Below are positions 35,626-48,306 of a DNA stretch of 64,000 nucleotides, piece after piece. The stretch lies in NCBI GenBank assembly GCA_964016885.1, contig OZ024743.1, positions 20,360,795-20,424,794 of the forward strand, in the 5' to 3' direction. The stretch is from Eledone cirrhosa (Eukaryota > Mollusca > Cephalopoda > Octopoda > Eledonidae). A program made the position numbers and the translations under genes. Under the pieces are notes generated by a model that saw only the letters and a list, made by a program, of their open reading frames with translations, did not search any database and was not told the origin of the DNA. Positions within the stretch are counted from its first letter, which is position 1; each line of letters opens with the position of its first letter.

Positions 35626-36905
35626 TATGTTAGGCATTGTAGATAGACAGAAGGTTATGTTAACACCAGCAAGTAAATTTAAATAATAGTATAGTTCATT
35701 TTCTTCCAGACTGTTTTCATATTTATAAGAAATAAAGTTTTATTGATCACCTTAAAGTTATCACTTTTAAGCTTAGCAAGTGAAGAAATCAGAATTTGGA
35801 ACTAATCAAATCAACTTAAAATGAGAGTTTTCTAGTTCTATTTTTGAAAATGGCTATAGGATACATTTGCCAGATGCTTGTTGATTGTTGCCATACTTAC
35901 AATACTGGACAAATGAATGTATCCTTACCCATAACAATTTCCATGTTTAACTCTAATCCTAATCCTGAGAATTGTTCTTTAAATCTCTAATATATTCAGA
36001 TATAAAGTCATTATCTAAGCAGACTAACTGGATTTCTTATGCATTTAATTTTGTCATATTAATATCCAATAGTAAGTTTTAATATCAATAAGATGCTTGA
36101 TTTCTTTGGCATTAGTAGTTTAAACTAGTGTTATGATCTGTAGATGTATGCCTTACACAAGTGTGATAGAATTTGTTCTATGCTACACAATAAGAGATAA
36201 GAACTCGAGTATGATATCTTTGTATGACTATCTCTAGAACTGTCAGTCAATGTTATAACATTTAGAGCTTCAGTGTAATAGCATCATTTTTAAAAATGAT
36301 ATAGGAGGCTTAGGTTTCCAGTAGTTTAATCAATGGAACAATCTATTCAATAATTATAGCTTCAATAATGATTCATTTTAGGAGAAAATGTTTGCTGCAC
36401 ATGACTAGTTTTGTTACATGAATGAAATCCTGCTACCAGGATTGGAAGAAAAGGAAGTTATATGTTAGTAGTATTTAATAAACTATGACATCTCTGAAAA
36501 CAATATACAGATGGCAGTCACAGTAAATCTTGCACAGATGACTGCTTGCATGTGTGTGATGTAAAGTGGGCATCAGTAAATGAAAATAGGTCTTGGATTC
36601 CCCTCTTGTCAAAATTAGGTTAGTATAAGCTGAAATGAAACAAAAGTGTACAATTTACAGACCCGAATCTCTGCAGAACACTGTTTTAATATTCCTAGCC
36701 ACTTGTTTTTAACTTTAAAAATTACAAACACAGAACAGTAGCTATATAAGTGAAATTGACTTTAGATTTGAAACTGAAAACATTCTAGCTAATTCAAAAT
36801 ATCGACTGAATTATGTAGCAAAATTATTTCATATTCTATCTCCAGTTATTATGTTCTATTAATGTAAATAATTCTTTTAGCATATTTTTTTCAACATATA
36901 ATATT
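35626..36905. other. AT-rich stretch, nothing recognised
   Basis: Nothing recognised. Confidence 0.5.
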
Positions 36906-37239
36906 ATCATTTCATTTTACGTCCGCTTTTTCCCTGCTTGCAAGGGTGGGACGGGAACTGATTTTTGGCTTGATTTCTACAGCTGGATGCCCTTCCTAAC
37001 ACCAACCTCATTTACAGTGAGTGCTGGGTGCTTTTTTGCCGTGGCACCTCCATGACCACTTTGCAGTGGAATGATAGGGACCCCAGTCCCTATCATCTCA
37101 TTTCTACAGCTGAGTAAACTGGAGCAATGTGAAATAAAGTGTCTTGCTCAAGGAAACAACACATCACTCGGTCTGAGAATTGAACTCACAACCTTTCGAT
37201 TGCAAGGCCAATGCTCTAACCACTAAGCCATGTGCCTCC
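36906..37239 (-). mobile_element. Chimeric tRNA-headed SINE with LINE-derived tail (copy 1)
   Basis: Full-length copy on the minus strand. The head ggcacatggcttagtggtta...gtgagttcaattctcagacc carries A-box tggcttagtgg and B-box gagttcaattc. The middle 'ttgagcaagacactttattt' and 'gagatgatagggactggggt' is SINE-specific. The tail combines a segment like the LINE-A 3' UTR (aaagtggtcatggaggtgcc ... gttggtgttaggaagggc) with the LINE-B end (tcccacccttgcaagcaggg ... cgtaaaatga). About 97% identical by eye to copy 2 at 38774-39109, so both are recent. Confidence 0.88.
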
Positions 37240-37274
37240 ATTGCCATGTGCCTCCATTGCCATGTGCCTCCATT
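37227..37274. repeat. 3 x 16-bp tandem at the SINE head end
   Basis: gccatgtgcctccatt repeated three times. It begins with the first bases of the SINE, so it arose by local slippage at the 5' end of the insertion. Confidence 0.85.
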
Positions 37275-37696
37275 ATATGTTTTCATATTTTGCTGGTATA
37301 GACATAGCCTTTTTTTTTTTTATAAAGTAAACATATTTTTAATACCATGATATTATTTTACTGATATTTTCTATTTCACATAATATTCCTCTGTTTGAAA
37401 CATGTTCAGAATTAGAGTGATATGTAAATTGTCTTTGTTTTAGATATTTTTGGTCAATGTGCTGCCTGTCTGTCTGAAGTTTTGTCTATAAATATATATA
37501 TAATTTCTTCTATGGCTGAACTAGAGAAGATATTCCAAATAAGAAAGCATGGCCTAGAATCCAAAGGCCTTAGTTAACTTGTCTAAAACTAAAGTTCTAG
37601 TATGTAGAAAGGAGAATAGGGCGCAGGTTGCCTCTGGGAAATAGCCATGCTCAGTGTGTAAGAAAGGAGTAGGTAGAAGTTCCATTCTATGTCCCA

Positions 37697-37736
37697 AATG
37701 CAAACTATGGGTACATAAGTACCCATAGTTTGCATT
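37697..37736. repeat. 18-bp perfect hairpin inside LINE-A finger
   Basis: aatgcaaactatgggtac (37697-37714), 4-nt loop, gtacccatagtttgcatt (37719-37736). Other LINE-A copies have a non-palindromic sequence here, so the right arm is a templated inversion. Confidence 0.9.
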
Positions 37737-38029
37737 GGGTAAGCTATCTAAGAATGTAGTTTTTATACGTGTCCGATGCTCAGGTGCAGTAAGTAGCGAG
37801 TGTCCACTGGATACTAACTCCTTCAATTGCCCAGGTGGTTCTATAGAAATAGTAGACACTTTCTGTTACCTGGGTGACAAAATCAGCAGTGAGGAGGGTG
37901 TTCTGAAAGTACAGTAGCCAGAATTAAAACGGTATGGAAAAAGTTCAGAGAGCTAATACTCCTGTTGGCCACAAAGGGCTTTTCTCTAAAATGGAAGGCA
38001 GATTGTATGATGCTTGTATATGAACTGCA

Positions 38030-38377
38030 ATGTTACATGGTAGTGAGACCTGGGCATTGTGTGCTGAAGACTTACATAGATTAAAAAGAAACAAAGTTTT
38101 CATGCTCCGATGGATGTGTAATAGTAATGTACGCAAACAGCAAAGCATAAACGAATTGAGAGAGACTAAGCATAAGAGGTATCAAATGTGTGCAGGAGAG
38201 GAGATTGCATTAGTATGGGCATGTGATACGTATGAAGAACAACAGCTGTATAAGAAAGTCAGAACAATGAAAATTGATGGAAGCTACAGAGTGGGTAGAC
38301 CAAGAAAAACCTGGAACGAAGTGATAAAAACTGAACTTGCTCACTTACACCTCTCTAAAACAATGTCACTGGATTGA
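38030..38377 (+). pseudogene. LINE-A RT C-terminal fragment
   Basis: A 115-residue frame from MLHGSETWALCAEDLHRLKR to LHLSKTMSLD. The RWYGHV motif is lost by frameshift (ALVWACDTYEE in its place) while GRPRKTWNEVIKTEL is kept. Ends at a stop where other copies read DRDRW. Confidence 0.8.
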
Positions 38378-38773
38378 GATCTTTGGCACTATGCAGTTGT
38401 ACAGAAGACCTGCCTTCCCATACATACAAACTTAAACCTACAGTCAGTAGGCACCTCTTAACCCAATATACACCCCACCCACCTCCACACTGTAAAGTGG
38501 TCGTGTAGGTGATACGACAAAAAGCACCCAGTCTACACTGTAAAGTGGTTGTGTAGGAGACATTGCAATAAGGGTCTCAGTCCACACAGTAAATGTGGTT
38601 GGTGTTAGGAAGGGCACCTAGCTGTAGAAAACCTGCCAGAAACAGTTCTGTACGAGCGAGACACGGTCACTGGACCAATCTTGCCTCAAGTAGCACAAAC
38701 CTGTCCAACCCATGCTAGCGTGGAAGATGGACGTTAAACGATCATGAGGATGATATTTAACAAAGACGATGTA

Positions 38774-39109
38774 GAGGCACATGGCTTAGTGGTTAGAGCA
38801 TTGGCCTTGCAATCGAAAGGTTGTGAGTTCAATTCTCAGACCGGGTGATGAGTTGTTTCCTTGAGCAAGACACTTTATTTCACATTGCTCCAGTTTACTC
38901 AGCTGTAGAAATGAGATGATAGGGACTGGGGTCCCTATCATTCCACTGCAAAGTGGTCGTGGAGGTGCCACGGCAAAAAAGCACCCAGCACTCACTGTAA
39001 ATGAGGTTGGTGTTAGGGAGGGCATCCAGCTGTAGAAATCAAGCCAGGATCAGTTCCCGTCCCACCCTTGCAAGCAGGGAAAAGTGGATATAAAATGATG
39101 ATGATGATG
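38774..39109 (+). mobile_element. Chimeric tRNA-headed SINE with LINE-derived tail (copy 2)
   Basis: Complete copy. A-box 38782-38792 (tggcttagtgg), B-box 38825-38835 (gagttcaattc). The body and the LINE-A-like then LINE-B-like tail are as in copy 1, ending (gat)n. It sits immediately downstream of the LINE-A copy and opposite in orientation to copy 1, so the pair forms a ~335-bp inverted repeat with a ~1.5-kb spacer. Confidence 0.9.
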
Positions 39110-39173
39110 TGGTAAGATACCAGATGGACCATAACGCACCAGGTACTCAAAACTTAAGGTAGTAGAGTGGGTA

Positions 39174-39269
39174 ATATGAAAAGAGACGGCTGAACTCTAG
39201 CCGTTTTGACAGCTAGTTCGGATCTAGCTATAGAAACAGCCAGAACTAAGCCATTGGGGTCCTGACACT

Positions 39270-39277
<8 letters not shown>
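39174..39277. mobile_element. MITE-like imperfect palindrome
   Basis: atatgaaaagagacggctga...gacagcta on the left pairs imperfectly with tagctatagaaacagcc...cacttttcatat on the right. It has no coding capacity and is flanked by (AT)n. A half copy lies at 2818-2886. Confidence 0.7.

Positions 39278-39301
<24 letters not shown>
39278..39301. repeat. (AT)n microsatellite
   Basis: Abuts the palindromic element. Confidence 0.85.
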
Positions 39302-39304
<3 letters not shown>

Positions 39305-40264
39305 CTGTGAAGGAGACTGAAATAATTTAAAATTTCTGATGTAATTCCTTCAAGTTATTTATAAACACAGACAATACAAGTGTGTGTGGAGAGAGAGAGA
39401 GTAGGAGACAGGCACATATAGGATTTTTTTCCTGTATTCCATTGAAGCTTGTAAACTGATGCTTAGATCTTGATTCTGTAGACAGTATATTTATATCTAT
39501 ATAAATATATGTATTCTTCAACATACTTAGTCTTTAAATATTTATATTATTGTAAATCAATGTGGAAATTACTGTGAACCATCCTGTTGTTTAAAGATTT
39601 TTTTCTAACATGCAAAACTTAGTAAAGATGTGCTCTTTTTTTTATAGACTTTAGGAAAGCAAACATTGATTTCCATTTTATCAGTTACAAGTTTCAGCTA
39701 TTTGTACAGCCAGTGAGCATGGGAATACCATTATTTATCAGAAGAAAATGTAATCCATTTTGATTATATTTCTCCCACCTTCTTTTGTGATGTTTATTTC
39801 TCCATGTGAACTCGGTTTATCTTTTAACTTACATAGATATGTTTAGTTGATTAAATTCTTGCTAAAAGGATAAGTAATTATTGCTCAGTTCCATTTTAGT
39901 GTTACAGCTTTTAGCAAAGTTTTTCCAATTTATTTGGATTATTTTGATATTCAATGTGATTGAAACTTTCTAAAAATAAAATACAAAGTTTAAATTATTT
40001 GTTACCTCGATCTCTTGACTTAATATTTCTTACAATGTTTTTCTAGGGAAGGAATCATTATGTGAATCAATTGCTAAGTAATCTAAGTGACTTGAATTTG
40101 AGAATAATTTAGAAATAATTGAATTAGAAATATCCATTAATGATTAAATCTGTTACAAATCCGATTTACTAACATGTTCAGAGATTTTGCTCAAAATCTA
40201 CTAACTCAATAGTAGTTGTTTGCATTATTTAGTAATTTCTTTTAAAGGTCAAGCATATATGTTA
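39302..40264. other. AT-rich stretch, nothing recognised
   Basis: Includes a short (ga)n at 39391-39401. No gene. Confidence 0.5.
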
Positions 40265-40545
40265 AATTATGTTAAAACCGCGTGACTGCAATTCAGTTGA
40301 AAGAAACTATGGAGAAGCCTGCCAGATTATACATGTAATTGAAAAGATGTGTCACAGTCATTGTGTCAGGGGATAACGTTAAAGATAAACATGTCTGTTG
40401 AATACTCAGTCACTTATATGCTAATTCAATAAGAAAATGGTTGATTGAACAATAGAATGCTCAATTAGGAAACTGTCAGTGATAACATTTTTGTTACTAT
40501 AGGGAAGTAGACGTTAAACGATGATGATGATGATATATAATATTA
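40265..40545 (+). repeat. Probable dispersed repeat ending in LINE-A-type tail
   Basis: Contains 'gatgtgtcacagtcattgtg', 'tcaggggataacgttaaaga', 'catgtctgttgaatactcag', which I recall as part of a common octopus repeat. It ends agggaagtagacgttaaacg(atg)n at 40505-40545, a LINE-A-type terminus. Confidence 0.4.
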
Positions 40546-41207
40546 AGTCATATAATAATGTGGGTCACTCTAATGTTTTATGCTGAAAACAAAGTTTGTC
40601 ATATTTTATACTATTATTCATTGAAAATATTTTAGTCCTCAAGGACAACAGAGTTATATCATTTTGTAAACCAAATTATTCTTATAGAATCAAATAAGAA
40701 ATAAATAGATAAATAAATATTTCTATAACTATTTGTTTGTAAGTTGCTGGTGAATATAAAATAAGAAATTATCTTTATTTCCATTTTCTATTAAATGTAT
40801 ATATAAACAATCTGTTTGTTTTTACTACCATTATCATTATTTCAACTGCTAATTCTCTATTGTAATGCCAAAAAATGTTGATATTTCTTAAAATTTTATT
40901 ACTTTATTTCAAAGAATATCTTTTTTTTTGGTGAACTGATACAATTCATAGTTATATTTTGTGATTAAGCAAAAGTATATTTAACAATATATATGTGTTT
41001 ATATTTCTGAAATAGTATTTGAACATTACTGAATCACAAGGGTCAGTATTTAATGCTGTCCAACATAATGTTTTTGGAGATAAAACTTATATATTAGCAG
41101 TAGCACTAACATAGCATAATTCATAATAGATGATTATGAAAGCATATGCAATATGTTTATATATAATAAACATATTGTATATGCCTTTATATTTGCCTCT
41201 ATTGTAT
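40546..41207. other. AT-rich stretch with a small palindrome
   Basis: gcatatgcaatatgtttat pairs with ataaacatattgtatatgc (about 41142-41184, one mismatch). Nothing else recognised. Confidence 0.5.
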
Positions 41208-41800
41208 ATCATCATCATCATTTTACATTTGCTTTTCCATGCTTGCATGGATTGGATGCCTCTTCTCCAGCAAAACTTCCCTTCACTCACAGCTTTCCTC
41301 CATCATATCCTCTGTGAGGTTCAGTGTTTTGAGATTAACTCTTACCGCCTCTACTCAGGTTTTGCAGCTTTGCTCCACTGGCGTTACCAGTGTTCCTAGT
41401 CCATAAACATCACATATCCATACCAGCACAGTCTTTTCTCATGAATATTACAGCTGATTCCATTTACACCCAGCTTTTTGTCGATCATGCACACAAACAT
41501 TTCACATCCAATGAAGCATGCTTACTTCATTTCTTCCCAGTTTCTGTATGCTTTCTACACTCGTGTCATGCAATATTACACTTCTCATGCAGGCAGCATA
41601 CAATCCATCCTTTGCTTGTAGAGAAAATTAATTTATTATCAACAGAGGTAGTAGCCTCATGAACGTTTCCCAGCTTGATCTTATTCTATCTACTATGTTT
41701 ACAGAACAACTCCTTCCATTGATAATTAGGTCACCTAACAGAAACTATAAACTATTTCAATGGAACCTTTCAAAGATTGCAAACAGCTTATTAATTGTGT
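41208..41800 (-). mobile_element. LINE-B-like copy, strongly decayed
   Basis: Starts (plus sense) catcatcatcattttacatt, tgcttttccatgcttgcatg. Follows the LINE-B layout (tcctccatcatatcctctgt, ccataaacatcacatatcca, acagaggtagtagcctcatg, gataattaggtcacctaaca) on the minus strand with no long frame left. It represents an older LINE-A/B relative. Confidence 0.7.
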
Positions 41801-42389
41801 GTAATCTTAGTAATAGTTATTTATTAATAGCTAATTTATAAAGAAAAAATCATTGTAAGATAATTATTTGCATAAAGGAAGGCATATTGGAAGTTTAAAT
41901 ATAGTATATTTTATCTGTATTAAGGTTTGCAATTTGTGTTGCCAATCAGATTGTTTATAGAAAATACTGATGCAATCACCTGTTGTTAAATTATAAAGAA
42001 AATTCACTGAATAAAAAACTGTGTATAAGAAATTAATGTGATATAATAAAATGACAAAAATTACTTCTGGGATTTCTAAACGAATTGGACATGTTTGTGT
42101 TGTTACATATATAATAAGTTGAATCTTGTGCTTTTGTCTTTCCCAGTACTTAACAAGATATAAAGTTAGTTGTTAAAAGGGTAGCAAAGATGTTAATATG
42201 TCTTAAATAAAAGTAATATGTTTTGACTGCTAATTTAATTTATATTCCACTATCATAATCCTTATAAATATTTTCATGCTTGTTTTGATTTTCGTTAGGA
42301 TGGGTTGGACATCATTATAATTATAATGGAGCCATATCACATAAATTATTATATTACTATATTTAGTTTTATACAAAAATCAACAGTAA
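41801..42389. other. AT-rich stretch, nothing recognised
   Basis: Nothing recognised. Confidence 0.5.
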
Positions 42390-42520
42390 AAGGTGATGAA
42401 TAGGCAGTGTCATTAGAATGAGGATAGAATGCCTTGCAGTATTTAAGTCAACTCAACTCTCCACACCCAGTATTCAAAACCTGCCAAAGTAAACTTTTCC
42501 TTTATTCTTTTTGAGGTTTA
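42390..42520 (+). mobile_element. tRNA-derived SINE fragment (first of two in tandem)
   Basis: gatgaataggcagtgtcatt, cagtattcaaaacctgcc, ttgaggtttaaaaaaagagc. Eroded head and body of the short SINE. Confidence 0.5.
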
Positions 42521-42524
42521 AAAA

Positions 42525-42680
42525 AAGAGCAAGGTGATGGACTGGTAGAATAGTTAGTGTCAGGCAAGATGTCGTATAGTATTTATTCAAAGCATTCTGA
42601 GTTCCAGTTCCAGCTGCTATCATCAACCTCCCTTGTACCAGAAAACAAGTCATTTGGCCTGTGTTTGGCAAGAAAGTTGG
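42525..42680 (+). mobile_element. tRNA-derived SINE fragment (second of two in tandem)
   Basis: gcaaggtgatggactggtag, gttagtgtcaggcaagatgt, ttctgagttccagttccagc, ending 'catttggcctgtgtttggca'. Same family, directly after the first copy. Confidence 0.55.
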
Positions 42681-43675
42681 AGGTCTGTGGTAAAATAGAA
42701 TAATAAATTAAAATTTTTTTATTTTGCTATTCTCCAAATTCTACATTAATATTATTGAAGCATAGATAGATCTGGCAATCGATCTTATTGACAAGATTGT
42801 TTTAACACAATTTTATACATGGCTGTTATGTTATATTTTCATTGTATATCATATTGCAGTCTTACTAGTGGCTTTATCTAATTGAATTTTATTTGTTCTC
42901 TAATTGAAACATTTTCACCTTGTGGTTGACAGAACGGAAGACAAATCTGTGAAAACATTTTTTTTTTCAATCTATAATTTACTGTTTGTCATCAGTATGA
43001 CATATTTTAAAATTATTTTTATCATCATTTTCTTTTTATTGCTGTTTTGTATTTGGTTTTGTATAGTTGTTCATGTAATTGAATTATGTTATTCCATATG
43101 AGTTCTATTGAATATTATTAAGAAACACTATAGACTGTTGCTATTTTCAATTATAAATTCTGATCCTGTTCTATAAATATATGACCATGAGGTATAAGTA
43201 ATCAAATTATATCACTAGATATTGATAAAATTGCTTTTATTGACAATACAACTATTACGGATAGAAAAGTGCAAGATGCTGGTGATATTTTTCTGTTATA
43301 TCTTCGTTATTTGAAAATTCTTAGCTTTATCAAATTTCTGACCATTTTGTCTACAGATATAGTATATTTCTAAATATGTTTTATGTGACTATTAACAAGT
43401 GAGCTTATGTTATTAGATCAAATTTCAATTAGTTCTACAGTGTTTATGGTCCTTGTATGGAAACCAGCAGCAATACCAGCAAAGTTATCACTAGATTAAT
43501 ATTCCTTTTTTTAAGTTAATTTTATTTTCATGTGGGTAATTAATTACACAAACAATGAAATTATAAGCGTTTATATATTCATATTATACAATAATAACTT
43601 AATTATTATTTCATTAATTTAATAACTAGTTTCAGGTTTTTTTGCCCAACACCATTTTTTTTTGTGCACACACAC
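42681..43675. other. AT-rich stretch, nothing recognised
   Basis: Nothing recognised; T-rich hydrophobic frames only. Confidence 0.5.
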
Positions 43676-43756
43676 ACGTACAATCTCATTCTATCTCATT
43701 CTCTCTCGTCCCCCCCCTCTCTCTCTCTCGTCCCCCCCTCTCTCTCTCTCTCTTCA
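43665..43756. repeat. (CA)n, C-run and (CT)n low-complexity block
   Basis: cacacacaca followed by two C7/C6 runs, each preceded by ctcgtc and followed by (ct)n, suggesting a ~30-bp local duplication. Confidence 0.8.
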
Positions 43757-43984
43757 GAGATGAAAAGGACTTTGCCTTTGACCCTTTTCTGAAACTCTGA
43801 AACTGGTGGGATATAGGGAGGAAGGTACCCCCCACCTGAAGACGTTTTCCCAAATGCTAAAGTCACCAATGGTCTAGGTGGTAGTATTAAACTGAGTGAT
43901 AGATTTTTTACCACCCAATAAGCAGTAGCAGAATCTAAATTCAGAACACAAAGAAAGATGAACAGAGATATCCAGAGTGTATAC

Positions 43985-45035
43985 TGCAAAGCAGTTTCTC
44001 CTACACTTTAATGACTGCCAAAACATTACACATTCATCTTATATCTTTCCAGCTAACACAGGTTTTCTGCATGAAAGGCCGAAGTCTCTCTACTATTCAG
44101 CATTGTAGTCTGTATTCAATCATGATAGTATTTACCCTTTCAAAGAAAAACCTTTTGTTGTCAGATGTAATATCTCTCTAACCTTTTCCCACCCATTCTT
44201 TTCTTAACGCTACTATGCTTTTGGCACAGCTACCTCCATTACTGATGAGATCACCTAGGCTGCAGGAGCTATCTGAGCATTTGAAGGAATTTACTTTGCG
44301 TTCTTACTGTTAACCACTCCAGTGCATCTATCACATACAAAGTTTGTTTTTGTCAGCCTACCTGTAATGTTATTACACCTATTGCATTCTGTAGGGAATT
44401 TCTGCCTACTTTTTTTCTCCATAAAAAGCAGGTTCAATTCTCTGAAACTGAGTCCTATCTTCTTTCCTACTTACCAAAACTTCAGTGTTCAGTTTATTTT
44501 GAGGCGTTTTAGTTCTAGGTTTTGCTTCCATATCTGAAATTTCTTCTCTAGCCCTTGAGTTTCGACAATGAGTACCAGATCATCTGCATACATGATTTTC
44601 CTTGGTCTGCTGGTCTTAAACTTTTCTATTATAACCTGAAAGACTATAAGAAATAGGGACTGAGGAGTGAATCTTCATGGAACCCTATTTTCACACTAAA
44701 TTCATCACTATCTTCATTCCTGACTTTCATCTTACTGACTACCTCTTTGCATACCATTCTAGATTCTTTAGCATCTACCAGATCTTAAAGCAAGACACAC
44801 TACCAAAGACCTTCTCTAGATCAAATTCTAACTAAGGAGGCTCATTCCTAACCATGTACTTCTATTGAAGTTATGTGGGTGATGGCATCTGTAATAACTC
44901 TTTCTGGAACAAATTTAAACTGCATCCCACTTACTTTAATTCTGCTTTTAATCAATTTCGCAATAACCTTTTCTGCAATTCTCATAACCCAGTCCAGCAA
45001 TTTGTTGCCTCTGTACTTGCCTCAATCAGCACCTT
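43985..45035 (-). mobile_element. Very old LINE-A-like RT, catalytic region still readable
   Basis: Minus strand. In order: IAEKVIAKLIKSRIKVSGMQ and FKFVPERVITDAITHI (about 44975-44860; compare the 'MQFGFMPGRGTTDAI' palm motif), NEDSDEFSVKIGFHEDSLLSP (about 44730-44660), MYADDLVLIVETQGLEKKFQ and IWKQNLELKRLKIN (about 44600-44490), then finger and C-terminal debris to 43985. It spans more of the polymerase domain than any other copy here, with frameshifts and stops throughout. Confidence 0.75.
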
Positions 45036-46217
45036 AGCCCCCCCCCCCCCTCATTGCCAATTTGCAAGATTTGGCATTTTTCTTTGTTTTTCTTTTTATG
45101 TTTTTCAATATCTTTAGTTCTGGTTCATAAATTTAGTGGTATAAATTGAAGTTATTAGCTATCCATTTTACTGTATTTCTTGATTTTTAATTTCTGTGTT
45201 ATAATACTCTATAAGATCAGTTAAACTATAATAATTGTTGATTCAATTTCTAATTCAATTTCTAAATCAAATAGAAATTGAGTATGTGCCTCTATATGAC
45301 AAACTATTGCAACAGATTCATATTTTTGCTATGGAGTTTATTTATTTATTTATTTATGTAAGTTATATTTTATCCATCTATTTTTATTGATATTCAAAAT
45401 ATAACGATCTTAATCTCACTATTGAAGACTATTAAAAAAATATATGTATTGATTTTCTCAAAGCTGCCTGTAGTTATATTATTTTTTAAAATAATATTAT
45501 TTTTAGCAATTAAAAATATTTTGTGAAAACTTGGTTCTTAAGCTCTTGACATTAGGTCCAATATTGACATGTTTAATGGTTAAAAAATGTTGCACGTTAA
45601 TTTCCTCTTTTAAAGAATTCTTCTCAAGAGAATCATTGAACTTAATCTCTTAGTGTTCATGAAATCTGCCCAAAGCTGATTGAAGAAAATATCCTTTTTA
45701 GGTTGACCTTTTTAATAGTGTTTTTACTTCCATTTTTGTTTTACTTAAAAGAAAGAAACAAAGAAATAATAGTAATACAGGGTAGATTTTGAAAATTTGA
45801 AATAATCTAAAATCTGAAAATTTATAAAATATAAAAACTTTAAAAAAAATTTTTTTTTTTAGAAATATACATTTTATATATGAGACAGAATTGTATTATT
45901 TGAGAAATTTATTTGTTTGTCCTTTATGGATTTCATTTACAATAAATTGGAGTTATATATTTTTAATTTTCTTGCAGTTTTAAAAGAATATGTTGATCTT
46001 TAGTGAAGGATTGTAATGTAATTTAAATTATTTAAGGTCATTGAAAAATCTAGAAATGTGCCAAAGAAAATCTTTTTTAGATATAGATTAAAACCAAAGG
46101 AGAATGAAATATAAACAATGAAAATCAATTATATATGGAGTCACTAGCAAGACTTTCTTTAAAATTATTGGAAATGTTGGCAAAATATATCCTGCATAGA
46201 AATATCTAACTATATAT
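45036..46217. other. AT-rich stretch, nothing recognised
   Basis: C10 run at 45040-45050; otherwise AT-rich and unassigned. Confidence 0.5.
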
Positions 46218-46380
46218 AGCAGTTATATCATCATCATCGTTTTTACGTTGACTTTTCCAAGCTGGCATGTGTTGGACTGGGCCTTTTAAGACAATGTTTT
46301 ACACTCAGATGCCCTTCTTTTAGTCACTTCTTATGACACACTAGGATATGGTGTACCTGTTCAAAATTGGATACACATGG
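46218..46380 (-). repeat. Old LINE-A-type 3' tail
   Basis: catcatcatcgtttttacgt, tgacttttccaagctggcat, gtgttggactgggcc. Eroded. Confidence 0.5.
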
Positions 46381-46671
46381 AAAAGTCATGTTTTCAAATA
46401 AATAAATTTGTTGTTTTGTTTTAAGATACCCAGAATATAAAATTGGATACACTGGATTGTAAATGTTTTACTACAAATTAGTAATTTATGAATTATATCT
46501 CACCAGTAAACTATTATAAATTAGAGCAAATATATATATGTCCCCCTTAGATCCCTGGGAATTTTCCTCAGAATGTTCAGCATCAATCTTGATCAGATGA
46601 CACCATGCTGTTTTGCCTTCTGCTCATTGTTACAATGACTTTGTGCTCTTCATCTGTTTATGTGTCTATGT

Positions 46672-47994
<1,323 letters not shown>

Positions 47995-48090
47995 TGATCA
48001 ATATAACAGTGAAGTGATGGTCAATATGACAGTTGATTATATCGACCTGTACTTAACTGCTTCTTATTTTATCAATCCAAGAAAGATGTA
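47995..48090 (-). mobile_element. Short-SINE fragment (minus)
   Basis: ttgattatatcgacctgtac, ttattttatcaatccaagaa: the inverted 'gataaaataaagtac..' body. Confidence 0.5.
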
Positions 48091-48240
48091 AGATATTGAT
48101 AAGGCCACAGAAGAAACCATCTTACAATTACAATATTCTTTCCATCGTTGTCACTTCTGCTTATCTTCATCATTTTAACTTCTCTGAATGACACTTTCTG
48201 TCTCATACTATTACAGTAACTTACATCCACACTCTTACTT

Positions 48241-48306
48241 CTCTCCTCTTTTATTTTGTGTCTTTCTTTTCTCTCCTCTTTTATTTTTTGTCTTTCTTTT
48301 CTCTCC
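48241..48306. repeat. 2 x 30-bp tandem duplication
   Basis: ctctcctcttttattttgtg... at 48241-48270 and 48271-48300 differ at one base; a third partial unit follows. Confidence 0.9.

Larger units (their letters stand above)
37505..38757 (+). mobile_element. LINE-A, plus-strand copy with fold-back scar
   Basis: About 1.25 kb. Readable with many frameshifts: MAELEKIFQ..KHGLESKGL (37512-37570), the finger region SVxERSR..FHSMSQMQTMGT (37640-37715), WKKFRELILLLATKGFSLK (37935-37995), LHGSETWALCAEDLHRLKRN (38030-38090), GRPRKTWNEV (38295-38325), then the UTR and the end 'cccatgctagcgtggaagat', ggacgttaaacgatcatgag. An 18-bp inverted duplication at 37697-37736 replaces part of the finger. Confidence 0.85.

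Noticed and set aside
38774..38850. tRNA-like fold with A and B boxes
   Set aside because: It is the head of a SINE (continuing body, LINE-like tail, second copy at 36906-37239), not a functional tRNA gene.
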